Shown here: positions 1 through 13,253 of the stretch, in pieces
How the letters are laid out: every line of letters begins with the position of its first letter
Numbering within the stretch: position 1 is the stretch's first letter
Assembly (NCBI GenBank): GCA_017590115.1
Contig: JAGGNK010008337.1
Coordinates: 6,811,609-6,875,608, forward strand
Direction: 5' to 3'
DNA: 64,000 nt
From: Montifringilla adamsi
Lineage: Eukaryota; Chordata; Aves; Passeriformes; Passeridae
Translations under genes and position numbers: made by a program
The notes under the pieces: generated by a model
Database searches by the model: none
Told to the model about the DNA's origin: nothing
The model's input: only the letters and a program-made list of their open reading frames with translations

Positions 1-868
1 TTGCTTAAATTTGCAGGCTTTCTTAAAATTGGAAAAATGATGATTAATCTCTGTGTTGACACATCGTGGTCATATCCAAGTCATAACATCAGGGGCATAT
101 CATAACAAGGGATCGGATTTGCTCCATTCCCAGGTATCTGCAGGGTGCACTTGATGTGATACCAATACTTTTGTATACAAAGCTTTGTGATGGAAAGAAC
201 CCTACCACATTTTCTAAATACACTCACAGAATTAAGGAGTTAAGTTACATTTGAATCCATTGATTCATTATGATGTAATGTAGACCTGATTTAGTTTATA
301 TTGTTTATTGCAGAAATATACAGGTAGTGTGTAAGATATAAACACTGCAAATTCAGTATAAACACAGGTAGGACCTTGTCAAAACTACCAAAAGAGAGTG
401 GCATGATATTTGGAAATGGAGAAGTTGAGCCCACAAAATAACAGCTGCAAATTTTTATCTTTAATGTCTCCAGTTGTGTTGCAGTGAAAACAAAATTTTT
501 GAGCAAGAAAATAATTTCCATTAACTTTGCTCAGTGTTCTGCAAGGAGAAACGGATCTGAAAGAAATAATGAAAATTGCTGATAATTTCCTTTAGAACTT
601 GCTTAAGGGAAAGAAATGCTGCTTCTGCAGTGGAAAGGCACTGATAAGTAGAAGATAAGTTACCAAGGAAATATTCTCCAACAGCGCTTGGGATCCCTTC
701 TCCTGCTGAGCTGTGGGCGAGAGAAGTGTTTCCACAGCCAGTTCTTCCATCTGTACTCCAGCAGGCTGGCAGCCAGGGATAGAGCCTGATCAACAGCCTC
801 AAGGGGATGTGGCATACCAGCTAATGAGTAATCTGTTTGGCTGTTTTGTGTTTTGTAGATTGATTTAA

Positions 869-884
869 TTTTTTTTTTTTTTTT
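869..884. repeat. Poly-T run (16)
   Basis: Sixteen T in a row. No retrocopy features are seen beside it. Confidence 0.9.
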
Positions 885-2120
885 GTCCAACTGGAAATTG
901 CCAGAGTAGCAGCCCACCTGCCAGTAGTCCAGCCTTTGCCAAATAATTTGTGCTGGCATCCTAATTATCTGGAAAGTCCAATTCAAAAAAAAAGAAAAAA
1001 AAGAGCTGCAGACAGGAGAAGAAGAGCATTGAAGACATTTTGAAACTGTTTCTCTGACAGGAAAAAGATTCTCTTTTTTTCAAACGAATACAATTGTGTT
1101 TGATTTCTGCCTCCTAGGAATGCACAGTACTTCCCTACGCAGTGTATGGCCTGCAGTGGGGTGCAAAGCAGTGATTTGAGCTGAGGAGACCTTGATGGAA
1201 GCTCTCCAAGAAAAAAATCTATGTACTTGCAGGTCCATGGAGAGTGGGTTGGATGGTTTGGTAGGTGGCCCTTTTCTGTGAAGTCTGTCTGTCCCCCAGC
1301 TGACTGGGCACAGCATGCAGGGCTTGGGTTTACTGAGATGGTGCAGCTCAGAGTTGTATTAACAAGAGAGTAGATTGAATTCTAGGTCAACTGTTCATTT
1401 TTGCTGACAGGTGAGCTAAGAAATTGGAATAAAAAGGATGTGAATGTAGAGAGATAAATAACAACAGAAGATGGCAGATGTGTAGCATAGTACAGCCAGC
1501 ATGTGCTGAAGAAGGTGGGTGACTCTGGAAACTGAGACATCCCAGGAGGCCAAAGACTGGGATGCTTTTGCTTTTGTGGAGAGAGGAGTTCAGTCCTGCC
1601 TTATCTTTCATAACGCTGTTCTATCGTTTTTAGATGTCAGATGTTTTCTTCTGGTGTCATAAGCACAAAACATTCTTTAGAGAAGGAGGTGTTTGGTAGC
1701 AGATTTTAGCAGTTGATTTTTTGCAGTAAGAAACCCTAGTGATGTTTATATTTAGTTGTTCATCCCTTTACATTAAAGCAGTAGCTCAAGGGACATATCC
1801 CACGTAGAGACAGAATGATGGCAGCCAAGACAGGTGATGTGTCCAGGCAGAATGGAATGAAGGTCTCCTGAACTGGGTGGTGCTCTGGGTCTCTGGTGTA
1901 ACATCTCCCTTGGAGAGGTTCTTATGCCCGTGTGATTCAGTACAAGCAAGCTGCAGACTAATGACTTCTTTTCAAACTTCTTCTGTTCCTGTTTACTTTG
2001 GACAGAGCAAAGATGTTCTGCAGCCAGCAAGACCTAGTCTTTGGTACATGGACTTTTCCAAATAAATGTCTAAGGCTCATGCTGTGGCAAACCTTCTGGC
2101 ACGTGAATAAAGTATTTTAG

Positions 2121-2141
2121 GCCAGCTTGTACAAGCTTGGC
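2121..2141. repeat. 14-bp perfect palindrome with extended arms
   Basis: The core agcttgtacaagct (2124-2137) is a perfect palindrome. The flanks gcc and ggc extend it if one T is bulged out. Confidence 0.85.
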
Positions 2142-4368
2142 AGCATATACAATCTTGTGCAGTTGAGCTTAGCCAAATGCTGTATTCAGACTCTGCGAAG
2201 TGTTTAAATATGTACTTAACTTCATTGCAGTTTAGCAAAACAGGTAGGAATCTTAATGCTTTGTTCAGGGGTGGGCTGTAGTGCAGCAATTTAAGTCATT
2301 TTCACAATCAAAGCTCGTGTTGTTTCTCAACAAAGGAAGAAAAATAGCAACAGAAACATCTCTTAGAATTCAGTTACTCAGTTGCTACAGTAAATATAAC
2401 CATTTCAAAAGAATTATTATGAGACTAATGTAGCTGATAAGAAGCATTTGCATTTCAAATATGGAGAGCAAATAAGATATATTTTAAAGGAACATTCACT
2501 TTTTGGAGAATGGTGAGACTTGGGTTGCAGTGATTACCGTGTTCTTTTTCTCACTGCATTGCTGGCTAACACAGATATTTGTTGTATGTCGATTTTGGCA
2601 AACAAAGTTATATTTAATGATTTATTTTGTTTGCATGAATTTATGGAGTGCACTTTACCAACCTTCCCAGTTGCACTCTCTACTGGGTAGTTTTCTTCCA
2701 GTGTGTTTCATTTGTATGCCAACGTAGCTTACAAATAGTGTATCTTGTGACTTACTAGTCATTATAGGATGGGTTTTAAGATTCAGCATTTTCATTGCTT
2801 TTGCAAGTGTGTTTTTCCCTTTCTTTTCCATTTGGCATAATCACGTGCTCGTGATTATTGCCTGCACAAGTCAGCTTTGCACTTCTTTGCTTGAATGTTA
2901 ATCTTTGTCAATTCTTCACCCACTAAGTGTGAAGGTAATAGTATTGCTAACTGGTTTCTGTGAGGCTGCACGCTGAAAAACGTTTCACATTAACAGGGTA
3001 TTGAAACTGTAGCTAATGTATTGGTCAAAGTTGGTAAGCTTTCTAAAGGCTTCTTGCCGAGAAATCCTGTGGCAATTATCCGAAAGAATAGACAATGTAT
3101 GTAGTGAGCTATTCAGACTGAAAATTCAATGCTTTACATGTCATTTGGGGTGCTGATTTCATCACTCTCCCTCTTTTGGACATTGGAAGGACTATTGGTG
3201 GAGTAAAGTCTCATTCAAACAGAACAAAAGGCACCGTAATTTTGTTTTGTCCTGTAATGAATGATCCTCATGATTCATGGGATGCATGGGTCATGCTTGC
3301 ATCTTGTGGACAGACTTTGTTTTTCATTATTTTTATGTAACTAGAGGGTTTTAAAGGTTTCAGTTTTCAACTCAACAGAGAGTACTGAAAATCGTTACAT
3401 TTCACCTACCTGTTTTTAAATTTAAGGGCTGTGTTTGCTCCTGCATTACTAAGGCTAAATTTGGCTTTCTGTATAACATCTGTGTTCCTTCTGTCTCTCT
3501 TTTAGCTGTCTACATAAGCCAGTTGTCTGAAATTTTACATGGCTTTGAGTTTTCCCCTGGGGAAAAATGAGAACAAGAGGTACAATCTGTCCATCTTAAA
3601 GTTAGCAGCAAAACTCTTGTTGTAAAGGCACAATATCATCCTAGTCTGTGCACTGATTCTTTTACATGATAGGACAAATTGGTTAACATAGAGATTTCAA
3701 ATTGTTGTGATAAATTTTGTAGACTAAGCCCACATTCATTACAGGAGTCAGAATCACTAGGGGTAGCAGGATGTAAGAAACTGGATGCTGTCCTCAACTT
3801 TTCTTTATAAACTAACTTGAAACTAAGAAAACCTGTGGAGTGAAATGGATGCCTGTTCAACAGTCCAGTTGTTAGTATAAGTGGAAGCTACAGGCTGGTG
3901 GGTAGGGAGAAGAGTCTGGGACATGGAGGTAGGGAAGCAGAGGGAGAAATAGTATAAAGTGAACTTGGATGGTTTCCTGCCAAACATGGGTTTTGTTTTG
4001 TTTTGAAATAAGGTTTTGCGTTTCTCTAAGATCTGTCCACTGAAGTTTTTAAAGTAAAATACAATATCTTTCCAGAAATATCTTCTGGTAAACTTCAGTT
4101 ATATACTACGTAATAAATATTCCTCACCACAGGTCTATGAATGTTTTACAGTATGGTCAGAATACATTATTATAGTGGTTATTTCTGGGTTTGGACTGCT
4201 GTAAACTTTTAAAATATAATTTGCCTTGCAGGCATGGAAAAAGGAAGAAATTCAAATGTGTGGTTAATTCAGCAGCTGTGGGTTTCTCCTTAAAACTTCA
4301 CCATTTATGCTGTGGATGCTATATGGATCAATGCCCAAAGTATCTAAGTATTTTGGCATTCCATGTTC

Positions 4369-4502
4369 ACGCTGAACTGTGGCGTGACGGAGCAGCTCTG
4401 TGGAGCTCTGCAAGGAGGAGCCTCGGGGATTGTAGAAGAGCCTGGTCCTTTTTTGTCAGGGTAGCGTGCAGAATCGGGATACTAATCCAGCTTTTCAACG
4501 CA
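4369..4502. other. Small CpG cluster
   Basis: About seven CpG dinucleotides fall in this short stretch (for example gcgtgacgg, cctcgggg, tagcgtg, aatcggg, caacg), against a background where most 100-base blocks have none or one. It is too short for a CpG island. It could be a piece of a younger insertion or a constrained element. Confidence 0.5.
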
Positions 4503-6439
4503 GCAGCATGTTTTGCTTAATTTCATAAAACAAAGGATAATAATCAGGTCAGGTACATGCAGGCATTTTGCAGTGAGCAATAAACAAAACAAAACAGACC
4601 CCTGGGTGTTACCAAAAGGAAGGAAAACCAACATTATCTGTGCATGGCAGAGAGACACATTGTGTCAGATAAGAATGTGCAGGCTTGCCCTTCTCTCTGT
4701 ACCCTTTCTCCATAGTCTGAACAAAAAAAGGAGATGGCAGCAGTAGGAACACAGTGAGAACTTTCAACATGTTGAGTAAGGACCAGATGATGATATGCCT
4801 GACAACCTGTGCCCCATAGACAAAAATTGGTATTTTCAGTCAGCCAGCAATAGTCCCAGTATTAAACTGCCTCCTAACCTCTAAGAGCTAGCACATAACA
4901 AGGCCACAGCTCTCCCAGTACCTCCAAGAGTGGGCTTTGGCATGACAAATTTAGCACTAATCTCATTTATCTACACAAGCTGGATTGATGGCTGGATGAC
5001 AAGTACTCACAGTCACTAGTCTGACCCTGAATTTAGAGGATTTTGATCAGCATTATTATGCAATGACAGATTTCTTTGTTTGCTGCAGTTCCCAGCTGGA
5101 CCTTCATCCACTAGTTTTCAGGATTCTCCCTCCCCCTTTCTTAAAAATCTGCTTCCAAGAAGTTCCTTTAGAAGAGATTAGAACACATGAGCAACAAGTA
5201 GTTCTGAACTGATTTTCAGGATGCTGAATGCAGTACCCATGTGAACACTGCAGACTCTGTATCTTATCTGTCAGCTCCTACAAAAGAGAAATTTGTCTTT
5301 ATGTCGGACTTAGCAAAGTTCTTTTGACATGTAATTTCCAAATTTCATTGAGACAACACCTCAGATCTGGGCCGAGAACAGGAAAAATGAAGATTTGGAG
5401 TTGTTTTTGGAGTTCTGTTGAAATATGGTCTTTCACTTCATTGCAGCAGCTTGTCCCTTCAAGGTCAAGAAAGCTTACTGCTTGCTGGTTGTTAGCATAT
5501 CAACTGGCAGCAGAGCTGAAAGGTAATCTCACAGCTCAACGGGGATTTTACAAGATATTTACAGTATTTTTAGGCTGTTATCAGGAAGAAATATATGTTT
5601 AAAAGAGAAAGGTGTTCAGACCAAAAAGTGGGAAACAACTGTGCTCCTAAACTAGGTGTTATTTAATTTTCTTTAACTAGTCTCACAGATTTGTAGAATC
5701 TGAAGAAAATGCAGAATATTGTCTCTATCAAATTTGGTATGAAATTTTTTGGAGAGGGGGGTAGTAGTGCTTAGAGACAATACTCTTGGTAAGGTAACAT
5801 GAAATTCAATACTTCAGAGTTCAGAATTTCCGTTCATTTTTCACTTCAGCTTTGCTTTGCATCCACTTTCCCTCCTACTTACAGGCATCCTTTTGAAGTC
5901 CTGATTTTATTCCTGGATGCAGCAAAAAAGCAACTATGATCGTGTTTTCTGGCAGATCTTGCATTAAAAAAGGCATTTTCTGCTGCAGAACATTCCTGGT
6001 GCAGTCAGACACCCGAAAAGTCACAGCCACCCACTACACATTTGTAAAAAAGTAGTTTTCTAGCAAAAGCTCTCCAGGTAGTGCTCCATTTCTTGCTTTC
6101 TGCAGTTGCTAAGTATATTAGTAGCATAAAAAATGCTGTATGCATTGTAGTTATTAATGAACATGTTTTCTCCTAAATTAAATTAGCATGGCATCTAAAA
6201 AATCCTGGCAGAATACTGGAAGTTAAAGTCAGTATAGGAAAAAGAATACTTGTGGTATGCACATCCTTGTTTTTCTCCTCTAAATGGCCCAGCTTGAGTA
6301 AGCTGAACATTTTAATTATCTATACTACATTTACCTCATATTTAATTCTTCGTGTTGTTATTGACCAAAACATTGCACGTATTTAAAGAAAATCTAATAT
6401 CTGATATCCTTACTTGATATTTGTTGTGAAATTCTGTAT

Positions 6440-6740
6440 ATGTGTTGTTAAAAATACACATAAGGGGAAAATAGTGCTATAATAGAAGCATAGTTTTATA
6501 CACATTATTTTAGAAAATGTGTCTTATATATTCTTTTAATATAATAAATAATTGTAATTTTAGTAATTTATATTATTCCCTTAATTATGGGCAGTGGTAA
6601 AAATTTAGTCCCAGCAAGGTTTGCTGAAACTGGTTTTTGCTTACATGATATGTAACATTTATAGGAAAGAAAAATTAGATATATATTAGTAGTAATGATA
6701 TATAATCAATACATATAATATGAAAGCCAAATTATTCTAC
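6440..6740. other. Very AT-rich stretch
   Basis: By eye well over three quarters A+T, with many short tata, taat and ataata blocks but no clean tandem repeat. It has no gene signal. It could be a flexible or matrix-attachment type region, but that is only suggested by composition. Confidence 0.6.
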
Positions 6741-9619
6741 TAAAAATCATATATAGGAACATTTCAGAAGAGAAGAATAGAACTATGTTTTCACAAGATG
6801 AAGGCTAGAAAAGGCAGTATTTGATGTGTGTGCTGAGTTCATTTGAAGGCATCTAGTTACTCGTCCAGCTTTGTAAGCATTAGTAATCTTCCATTATTTC
6901 ATCTTTTTATTATTGTTGTCCTCCTCGGTTATTTTTTCCACAGGTGCCAATCATGCTTCCGGCTCTTACCTGTAAACTTTTTTAGACTCTTAACTCTTTA
7001 AAGACAATCTTTTATTTTCTGCTTCTTAATTTGAACTGCATGCTGGAAGAGCACAGAGATGATAGTGCTGGATTCACCACTACACAGAGCACATTTTATT
7101 TTCCTCTTAACTTCAAAGGGACTTTAGCTGACTTTATTAAAATAATAGGGATAGCTAAGATCTCCTGCCAGCCTCTCCCCCTTCCTCCAAGTCCCAAGAG
7201 CTTGCTTTTTCACTGAAACATAGGTGGAATGTTTTGGAAGAGGAGTTTGAAAGCCTTAGCCATCATCTCTTACCCATTAGAGGTATAAGGAATGGTTTGA
7301 TATGTTTTCAATAGGCAGAGAATGAGGCTGGAAAGGCTGATTTGCCAGCAGCTTGGTCAAAATCGCAATAATCGTACAGAAAAAAACCAGGGTTATTTTT
7401 TTTTTCACCAGATAAAATCTCAGACATACATTCAGCAAAGGGAAAGACTAGTCTACAGCAATCTGCTACAGCTAAAGACATGTGAGATCTTGACAGCCAG
7501 TATCACAATCACTCAAAATATTACCCTGGTAGTTACAAATTCTTTCCTAAAGATGCCCAGTCTCTCTATGGATCAGCTGGGGAAGTAGGATCTCTTTATT
7601 TCAGGTTCCCTTTTCAAAGAGTTTAGGCAAATCCCAGGCTCCAAATGGCAATCCTATATATTTTTAAGCTTTGTCTGGGCTCCTGCCCTAGTACTTATTT
7701 TGGTATGTTTTTTAGCTGCCTGTTTTTTAGCTTTGCAGTTAACTGTGCACTGAGGCAAACAAACCACAATAACAACTCTCTGGTTGTTAGTCATGTCCAT
7801 CCTGCACCCTTTGCAGACAAAAGAAGTGTACACGTCACTTCCCCAGTTTGGATAATGAGGTTTTTCTGTCAGCGCATTCACCACCAGACGCCCCTCTGGC
7901 TGCTACAGCTGCAGTCTGTGTGGGCTGGCACACGAAGCCTTTGTCATAAGATCTCTGGTGTGTGGGTCTTGCTTCCAGGAAAATGATGTATAGGTTCTTT
8001 TTCCACCCCCCTGTAATTAAATCAGCCCGTGATCATGATTGAATTATTGGTCTGACTGAAGAAAATCCATCTTCTAGCAAGTTGCTAAAGTAGCAGGAAT
8101 GATTTCTGTTGTCCCAGGAATTAACCAGAAAAAAAAAAAAAGACTTTGGGCAGTGATATACTGACAGATTAAGTCAGAGCAGGCTTTGGCGTAACCATGT
8201 TCCTGCTAACACCCAAATGGCAATGACACAGTTGGTGGAAGAAAGGTAACTCATGCAACCATCTTCAGAGAAGGGACGACTTAGATTAAACTACCTAAAA
8301 ATAGCTCCAGGAAGTAACCTACAGAAATAGGTTAATTAAATAGTGAATGGGCATTGGGAGAACAGACAGGGACTAATGTGATCATTAAGTTGACTCTGTG
8401 CTAAATTTATTCAGTAGCGGAATTCAATTTTTCCCCAAGGTTAAAAAATGATAATTCAGGAGTGCAGAGAGTTGTAGGGCAGTTTACGTCAATCTCCATC
8501 CCCTTCCACTCCCCAGCAGAAAGCACATCCCTTTGGGAAGGTAACTCTGTATAGATACATAATAATAGTACATTGCACAATTAAAACTGCAGGATTTTCT
8601 GATGACTATTGTAATTTTTAAATGGATTTATTCTGTGAAGTTTTGCCTTACAACAGGCAGATTACAGAGGTGGGTCTGGTGAAACCTACTGTGTCTGAAG
8701 CTCAAGACAATGGGAAAGTATTTTGGGAGGAATGTCAACATTTTGAAGCTATTCCCATTTTACCCTGTTCATTGTTAGTTTTTCTGAGGTATTCTGCTTT
8801 AATGGTTGAAGCTGGGGGATGTTGATGGATATGGAGCATGTAAACTTCAGCTGCTGAGATAAGCTTAGTGATCTTTATGGCTGTCTTTATAGTTGAACTC
8901 ATGAATAATAGATCAGGTGAGGAAAATGCAGTACTCTCAAGCCTTAGGCAGCCCAACCTGGCCAAACTCAAAGACAAGAGAACAGTGGGAGATAAATAAT
9001 CATTTTGGCAACTTTTTCTCAGCTTGTTTTTACTGGGATCTTCTGGTTTTTTGCTGTGGACCAGTCAGCAGCACATCAGCTTCAGCTTTGGTGTATCAGC
9101 TAGCTGTGGTGTACCTGCCTTGCAAGAGGAATGCTGGCCATGATGTGACTATGTACTGATCCCACATCTCAAACTGAAGAACACATCTGTTGGAAGAAAG
9201 CTCCCTAATTGGTCTTTTACCTGGCCACAACCTCTGCAAAGAGGAGGAGAAGGAATAACTTGAGTCTCCTTAGCACTGTTGATACTCAGTGTTGCAGACA
9301 GGATCCAGAAAAGTCTGGAAGAATTGCTTAATCCCTTCCAGGGTAGAGAGGAAGAGGGAAAGCTTTACAGCATGAGGCTTCAGAGCCAGAGAGGCAACAG
9401 AGATTTTGCAGGTAAGCTTCAACCTGCAGAGACATCTTCCTGAAACCTGGTATTTACTCTGTGCTGCTAAAATGAATGAAATGCCATTGGCAAAGGCAAG
9501 AGGTGATGTACTGGATGTACTTAGTGAGGAGAGCTGGGAAAAACCCAACTTGTGGATGTGACCAAAATTCGAAATAGGCAGGTGGGACATTTTGGTTTCT
9601 CTGAACAGTATTGGGATTA

Positions 9620-9640
9620 ACTATTAGAGCTTCTAATAGT
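9620..9640. repeat. Inverted repeat, 9-bp arms around 3 bases
   Basis: Arms actattaga and tctaatagt flank gct. Confidence 0.88.
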
Positions 9641-11624
9641 CATCTCTCCAGCAGAAGTCATTGTGCTTCGTTGCTGTGTCACCTTTTAATCCTTGGCCCA
9701 TGACTCTGGCTGTTTCCCTAGGACAGGAGCTCTGGGGTAGAGCCAGTCACCAACTCAACCTCCCAGCCTTGGATTACTCCACAGGCAAGGGGCTGCTGAG
9801 CTGAGGAGCTGCCTGAGGCTCTGTGTTTCTGCTTTGTTAGGGAAACAGGTTTTTAATGTGTGGAGTTTTTTGTAAGCTAACATGATTATGTTAATGATGT
9901 ACGTGATTCATGTTGGTAATTTATTACATCATGCAAATGACTCTATGAAGCCCCAGCCTTGAGCTTTGCTATGAGGGGAGACTGCAGAGAGCAAGGACTG
10001 ATTGGAAAAGCTGCTCAGAGAGCTTTTATATATTTCTAAAATATGTAAATTCAGAAAACTATTACAGGTGGAGTGCACAAGGCTATTTCTGCACAAAGTT
10101 TGATTAGCAAAGTGCAGCTAGCATGGGAAACTTCCAAAAAGATATTAGAGGTATTTTCCAGAAAGAAACAGCAAAGGAGAAAATCTGCAAGCATCTGTTT
10201 GATAAAACATAATCCATCTGGGGTAATTAGATCCCAGTAGGATGACTTCTGGTTTTATGTCTCCAACCAAAGGTTGATTTACAGTAAGATGTCATCGCTT
10301 CAAGAAGGAAAATGGAATATTTAATAAAGATCAGGGTAACAAAAGCAAGTTAATTTTGAATTTAGGAGTGTACCAAAATGTAAATTAATTCTAAAATACC
10401 TCACCTCTGTATTCTGCTAAGGTGAAAAGATTTTTACCTTTTGTTTGTTTGGGGTTTTTCAGTTGGTTTGATTTGGTTTTTTTAAGTGGCTGACTGTTTT
10501 ATTTGATGCTCTGTAACCAGACATTGTCTTAACAAAATTGCTTCTCACAGTGAAGGTTGCTTGTGTTGCACTGTTGTTATAGGAAGGAAGATAATGTGGC
10601 CAGTGTTTATTAATGAGCAGCTGATGGACACCATTTTACTACTAAAAAAACCCAGGAAAATTATAGAGCTTTGCAGAGCCTGTAAAAGATGTGCCTGATC
10701 AACTAGTTTGCTGATGTTTGAAGTGATGAGAAATAACAGAATTCCAGTCCATGTTGCTCAGGCTGCTTTTTAAGATGCAGTGGGACATCTCAAAGTGAGA
10801 CTTCATGCTTCTGGAAAAGAAATCCTTGAGGCAGTAATATGAGTAAAGCAAGTGTGTGTATGGAACTGAAATTCATGTTAAATTGTTACAGAAAAACTAT
10901 TGCTTTTAGCAGAAATCCAGGAGTGACTTGTTTCCTGTGTTTTTTGTTTTGGAGCTCCTTTTACCTCATGAATTCATGTTTGCTCTGAACGTTAGGTTCT
11001 TTTGACTATAGTTTTGAAGTCAACATGTTGAAATTGTATAGAAATAATTTATTTCAATAGTTGAAAATGGGAAAAGCCGTCTGCTGTGGGGAGGCAGCTG
11101 TATGAGGGATGTTTAGCAGGGCTGGGCGTTCCTGTGGTTTTGAAGGCTGCCTGAGCGTCTCGGTCTGTGGGACACAGCCAGCTTTCATATCCCCACATGG
11201 TACTGGGTCAGTGCTCACAGTATGAGTCTGAAAATAAAACCTGAGGTTTTGCAAGAAGCATGTTTCCCCTGCACTGCTACTGTTGATGCACAGGCTCAGA
11301 TTCCATTTCATTGCTGCTGGGAGCAGAGGAGTTGTCTGGGCTGGTGGTGGAGCAGTGCAGGCAGATGTGCCGCAGGCTAGTGTTCTAGGTCAGGAAAGGG
11401 TGTGGGCTGTTTCCAGAATTTCTTCTGCTAATCTAACTTTAAAAAGCTTGGTATAAGGGGAGTTCATCAGCAATCAAAAGAAGTGCCCAGATTTGCCCCC
11501 CAGCTGCAAATTTCTAGTAAAAAACCCAAACAAGCAAACAGAAAACACAACCCTGATGCATCAGGCTGCTGCATTTCCAACTCTGATACTAATTTTTTTC
11601 ATTTCACATTATTTTTCGTTTCAC

Positions 11625-11647
11625 TTTTTTTTTTTTTTTTTTTTTTT
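11625..11647. repeat. Poly-T run (23)
   Basis: Twenty-three T in a row, the longest homopolymer of the window. On the minus strand it would be a poly-A tail, but no polyadenylation signal or gene remnant precedes it there. Confidence 0.93.
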
Positions 11648-12705
11648 GTGAATACACTAGGAAATGAAGTTGTTGCATTTTCAGCTGTGGTTTGATGATA
11701 CAGTAAATCTGTTCCAGGTCTCTTAATGCTGCAGAAAGGCTGCCACAGCCATGTGCTAAACAGTACTGGTCTGGCATAAAATCATTGCACTGGTTCAATT
11801 TCTAAAACCTTGTCATATTAGGTGTTACATATCTGCACCTGACAAATTTTTTTATGGATTAAAATTTGTCCTCATACTACAGCCAGCTCAAAGCCAACAA
11901 AACCTTTGTGTATGGGGTTCTGTCACCTTCAGCAGAAATAATCATGAGCCCATCAGAGTCACAGTAAACTTTATGCCACTGATGTATCCACATATTCACA
12001 AATCCTTTCCTGGAGTGTGTTTTGTGGCTGTAGGAATACTTTGGATTTTAATGTGGGGAAGGCCCAGGAAGCTTGAGGCACTCCCTTCAGAAGATGCTTA
12101 GAATTACCCAGTTCATGCTAATAGCATGAATTGTGCTTTTATAAACTGAACGAGTTAGGGTTCAGCAGAAAGAAATGCATGAAACTGAAAAAAATATATT
12201 CGAGGCAGAGTAAATACATTAAGAACTGTGCAACAATCTGAATTCTGGAGTTTTGTGACTTTTGGATGCATTGACAGCCCTAAAAAACACTTTTAGACCT
12301 ATTTTTATATACAGAGTATTATTACAGTGGATCCCAGGAACTAAATGATGTAATAAGTAGCTCAGAGAGCATATCTTTCTAGAAATGTACAGGAGATAGA
12401 GATGGCTGAATAAAAATTGTTTTGTTTGCCAAAGGAATTACCTTGGGAGGTTTGAAAACACTTTTGTTTAGAAATGGCCTTGACAACACTTGTCTCTCCC
12501 ACTCCTCCCTCATCTTTAATGTCATGGCATGCTTTTATAGCAAAGCCTGTTTATATGTAAATAATTCCTTGATGGAGAAATTGCCTTAGTCAATATGCAG
12601 CAGCCTTCCTAGGGCTCACAGGTTTTACAGGGCCAGTAAAATCTCTTACTGTGGTATGCTGCAGATAGGTTCATTTGAGTGGCATATTTGTAATATTTCA
12701 GTCCT

Positions 12706-13253
12706 TGAAAGTCATCACCCAGCAGCTAAGACCCGCAGAGCCGCTCCCTCACTAGTGGGTTGGGGGAAAGAACCAGAAGAGTACAGTAAAAAAACTCCTG
12801 GGTTGAGATAAGCCCAGTTTAATAGGGAGATCAAAAGCTGTGCACGCAAGCAAATCAAAACAAGTCATTCATTCATGGCTTCCCGTGGGCAGGCAGGTGT
12901 TCGGCCATCTCCAGGAAAGCCAGGCCCCATCGCACATGATGGTCACTTGGAAAGGCAAACATCATCACTCCCAATGTCCCCTCCATCCTCCTTCCTGCAG
13001 CTTTATAGGTCTGGAATATCCCTTTGGCCAGCTGGGGTCAGCTGTCCTGGTTGTGTCCTCTCCCAACTCCTTGTGCACCCCCCACCCTTCTCTCTGGTGG
13101 GGTGAGGAGCACAAAAGGCCTTAGCTCTATGTAAGAACTGCCCAGCAATAACTAAAACATCCCTGTGTTGTCAACAGGGTTTCCAGAACAAATCCAAAGC
13201 ATATTCTAGCTACTAAGAAGAAAATTAACTCTATCACAGCCAAGACCAGCAAA
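12706..13253 (-). mobile_element. Endogenous retrovirus LTR, probably solo, minus strand
   Basis: The segment matches, from memory, an LTR family widespread in Neoaves. Recognisable stretches on the plus strand include ccatctccaggaaagc, ggaatatccctttgg, ggggtcagctgtcctgg, cagcaataactaaaacatcc and gaaaattaactctatc. Read on the minus strand the order is U3 (13253 to about 13009), a TATA-like ctataaag at 13001-13008, then R/U5 with an ATTAAA polyadenylation signal at 12818-12823 and the ttatctcaaccc stretch. No retroviral gag, pol or env remains follow on either side, so it appears to be a solo LTR left by recombination. The edges are approximate and no target-site duplication could be confirmed. 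The family name is not certain. It lies antisense to MACROD2. Confidence 0.85.

Larger units (their letters stand above)
1..4368. other. Intron stretch, nothing recognised
   Basis: Apart from the poly-T run at 869 and the palindrome at 2121, I see no repeat family, exon or RNA gene here. Confidence 0.6.
6741..12705. other. Intron stretch, nothing recognised
   Basis: This holds the inverted repeat at 9620 and the poly-T at 11625. No transposon family or exon was recognised. Confidence 0.55.

Noticed and set aside
11625..11647. Long poly-T run as the tail of a minus-strand retrocopy
   Set aside because: Sequence on the far side lacks a polyadenylation signal and any gene similarity.
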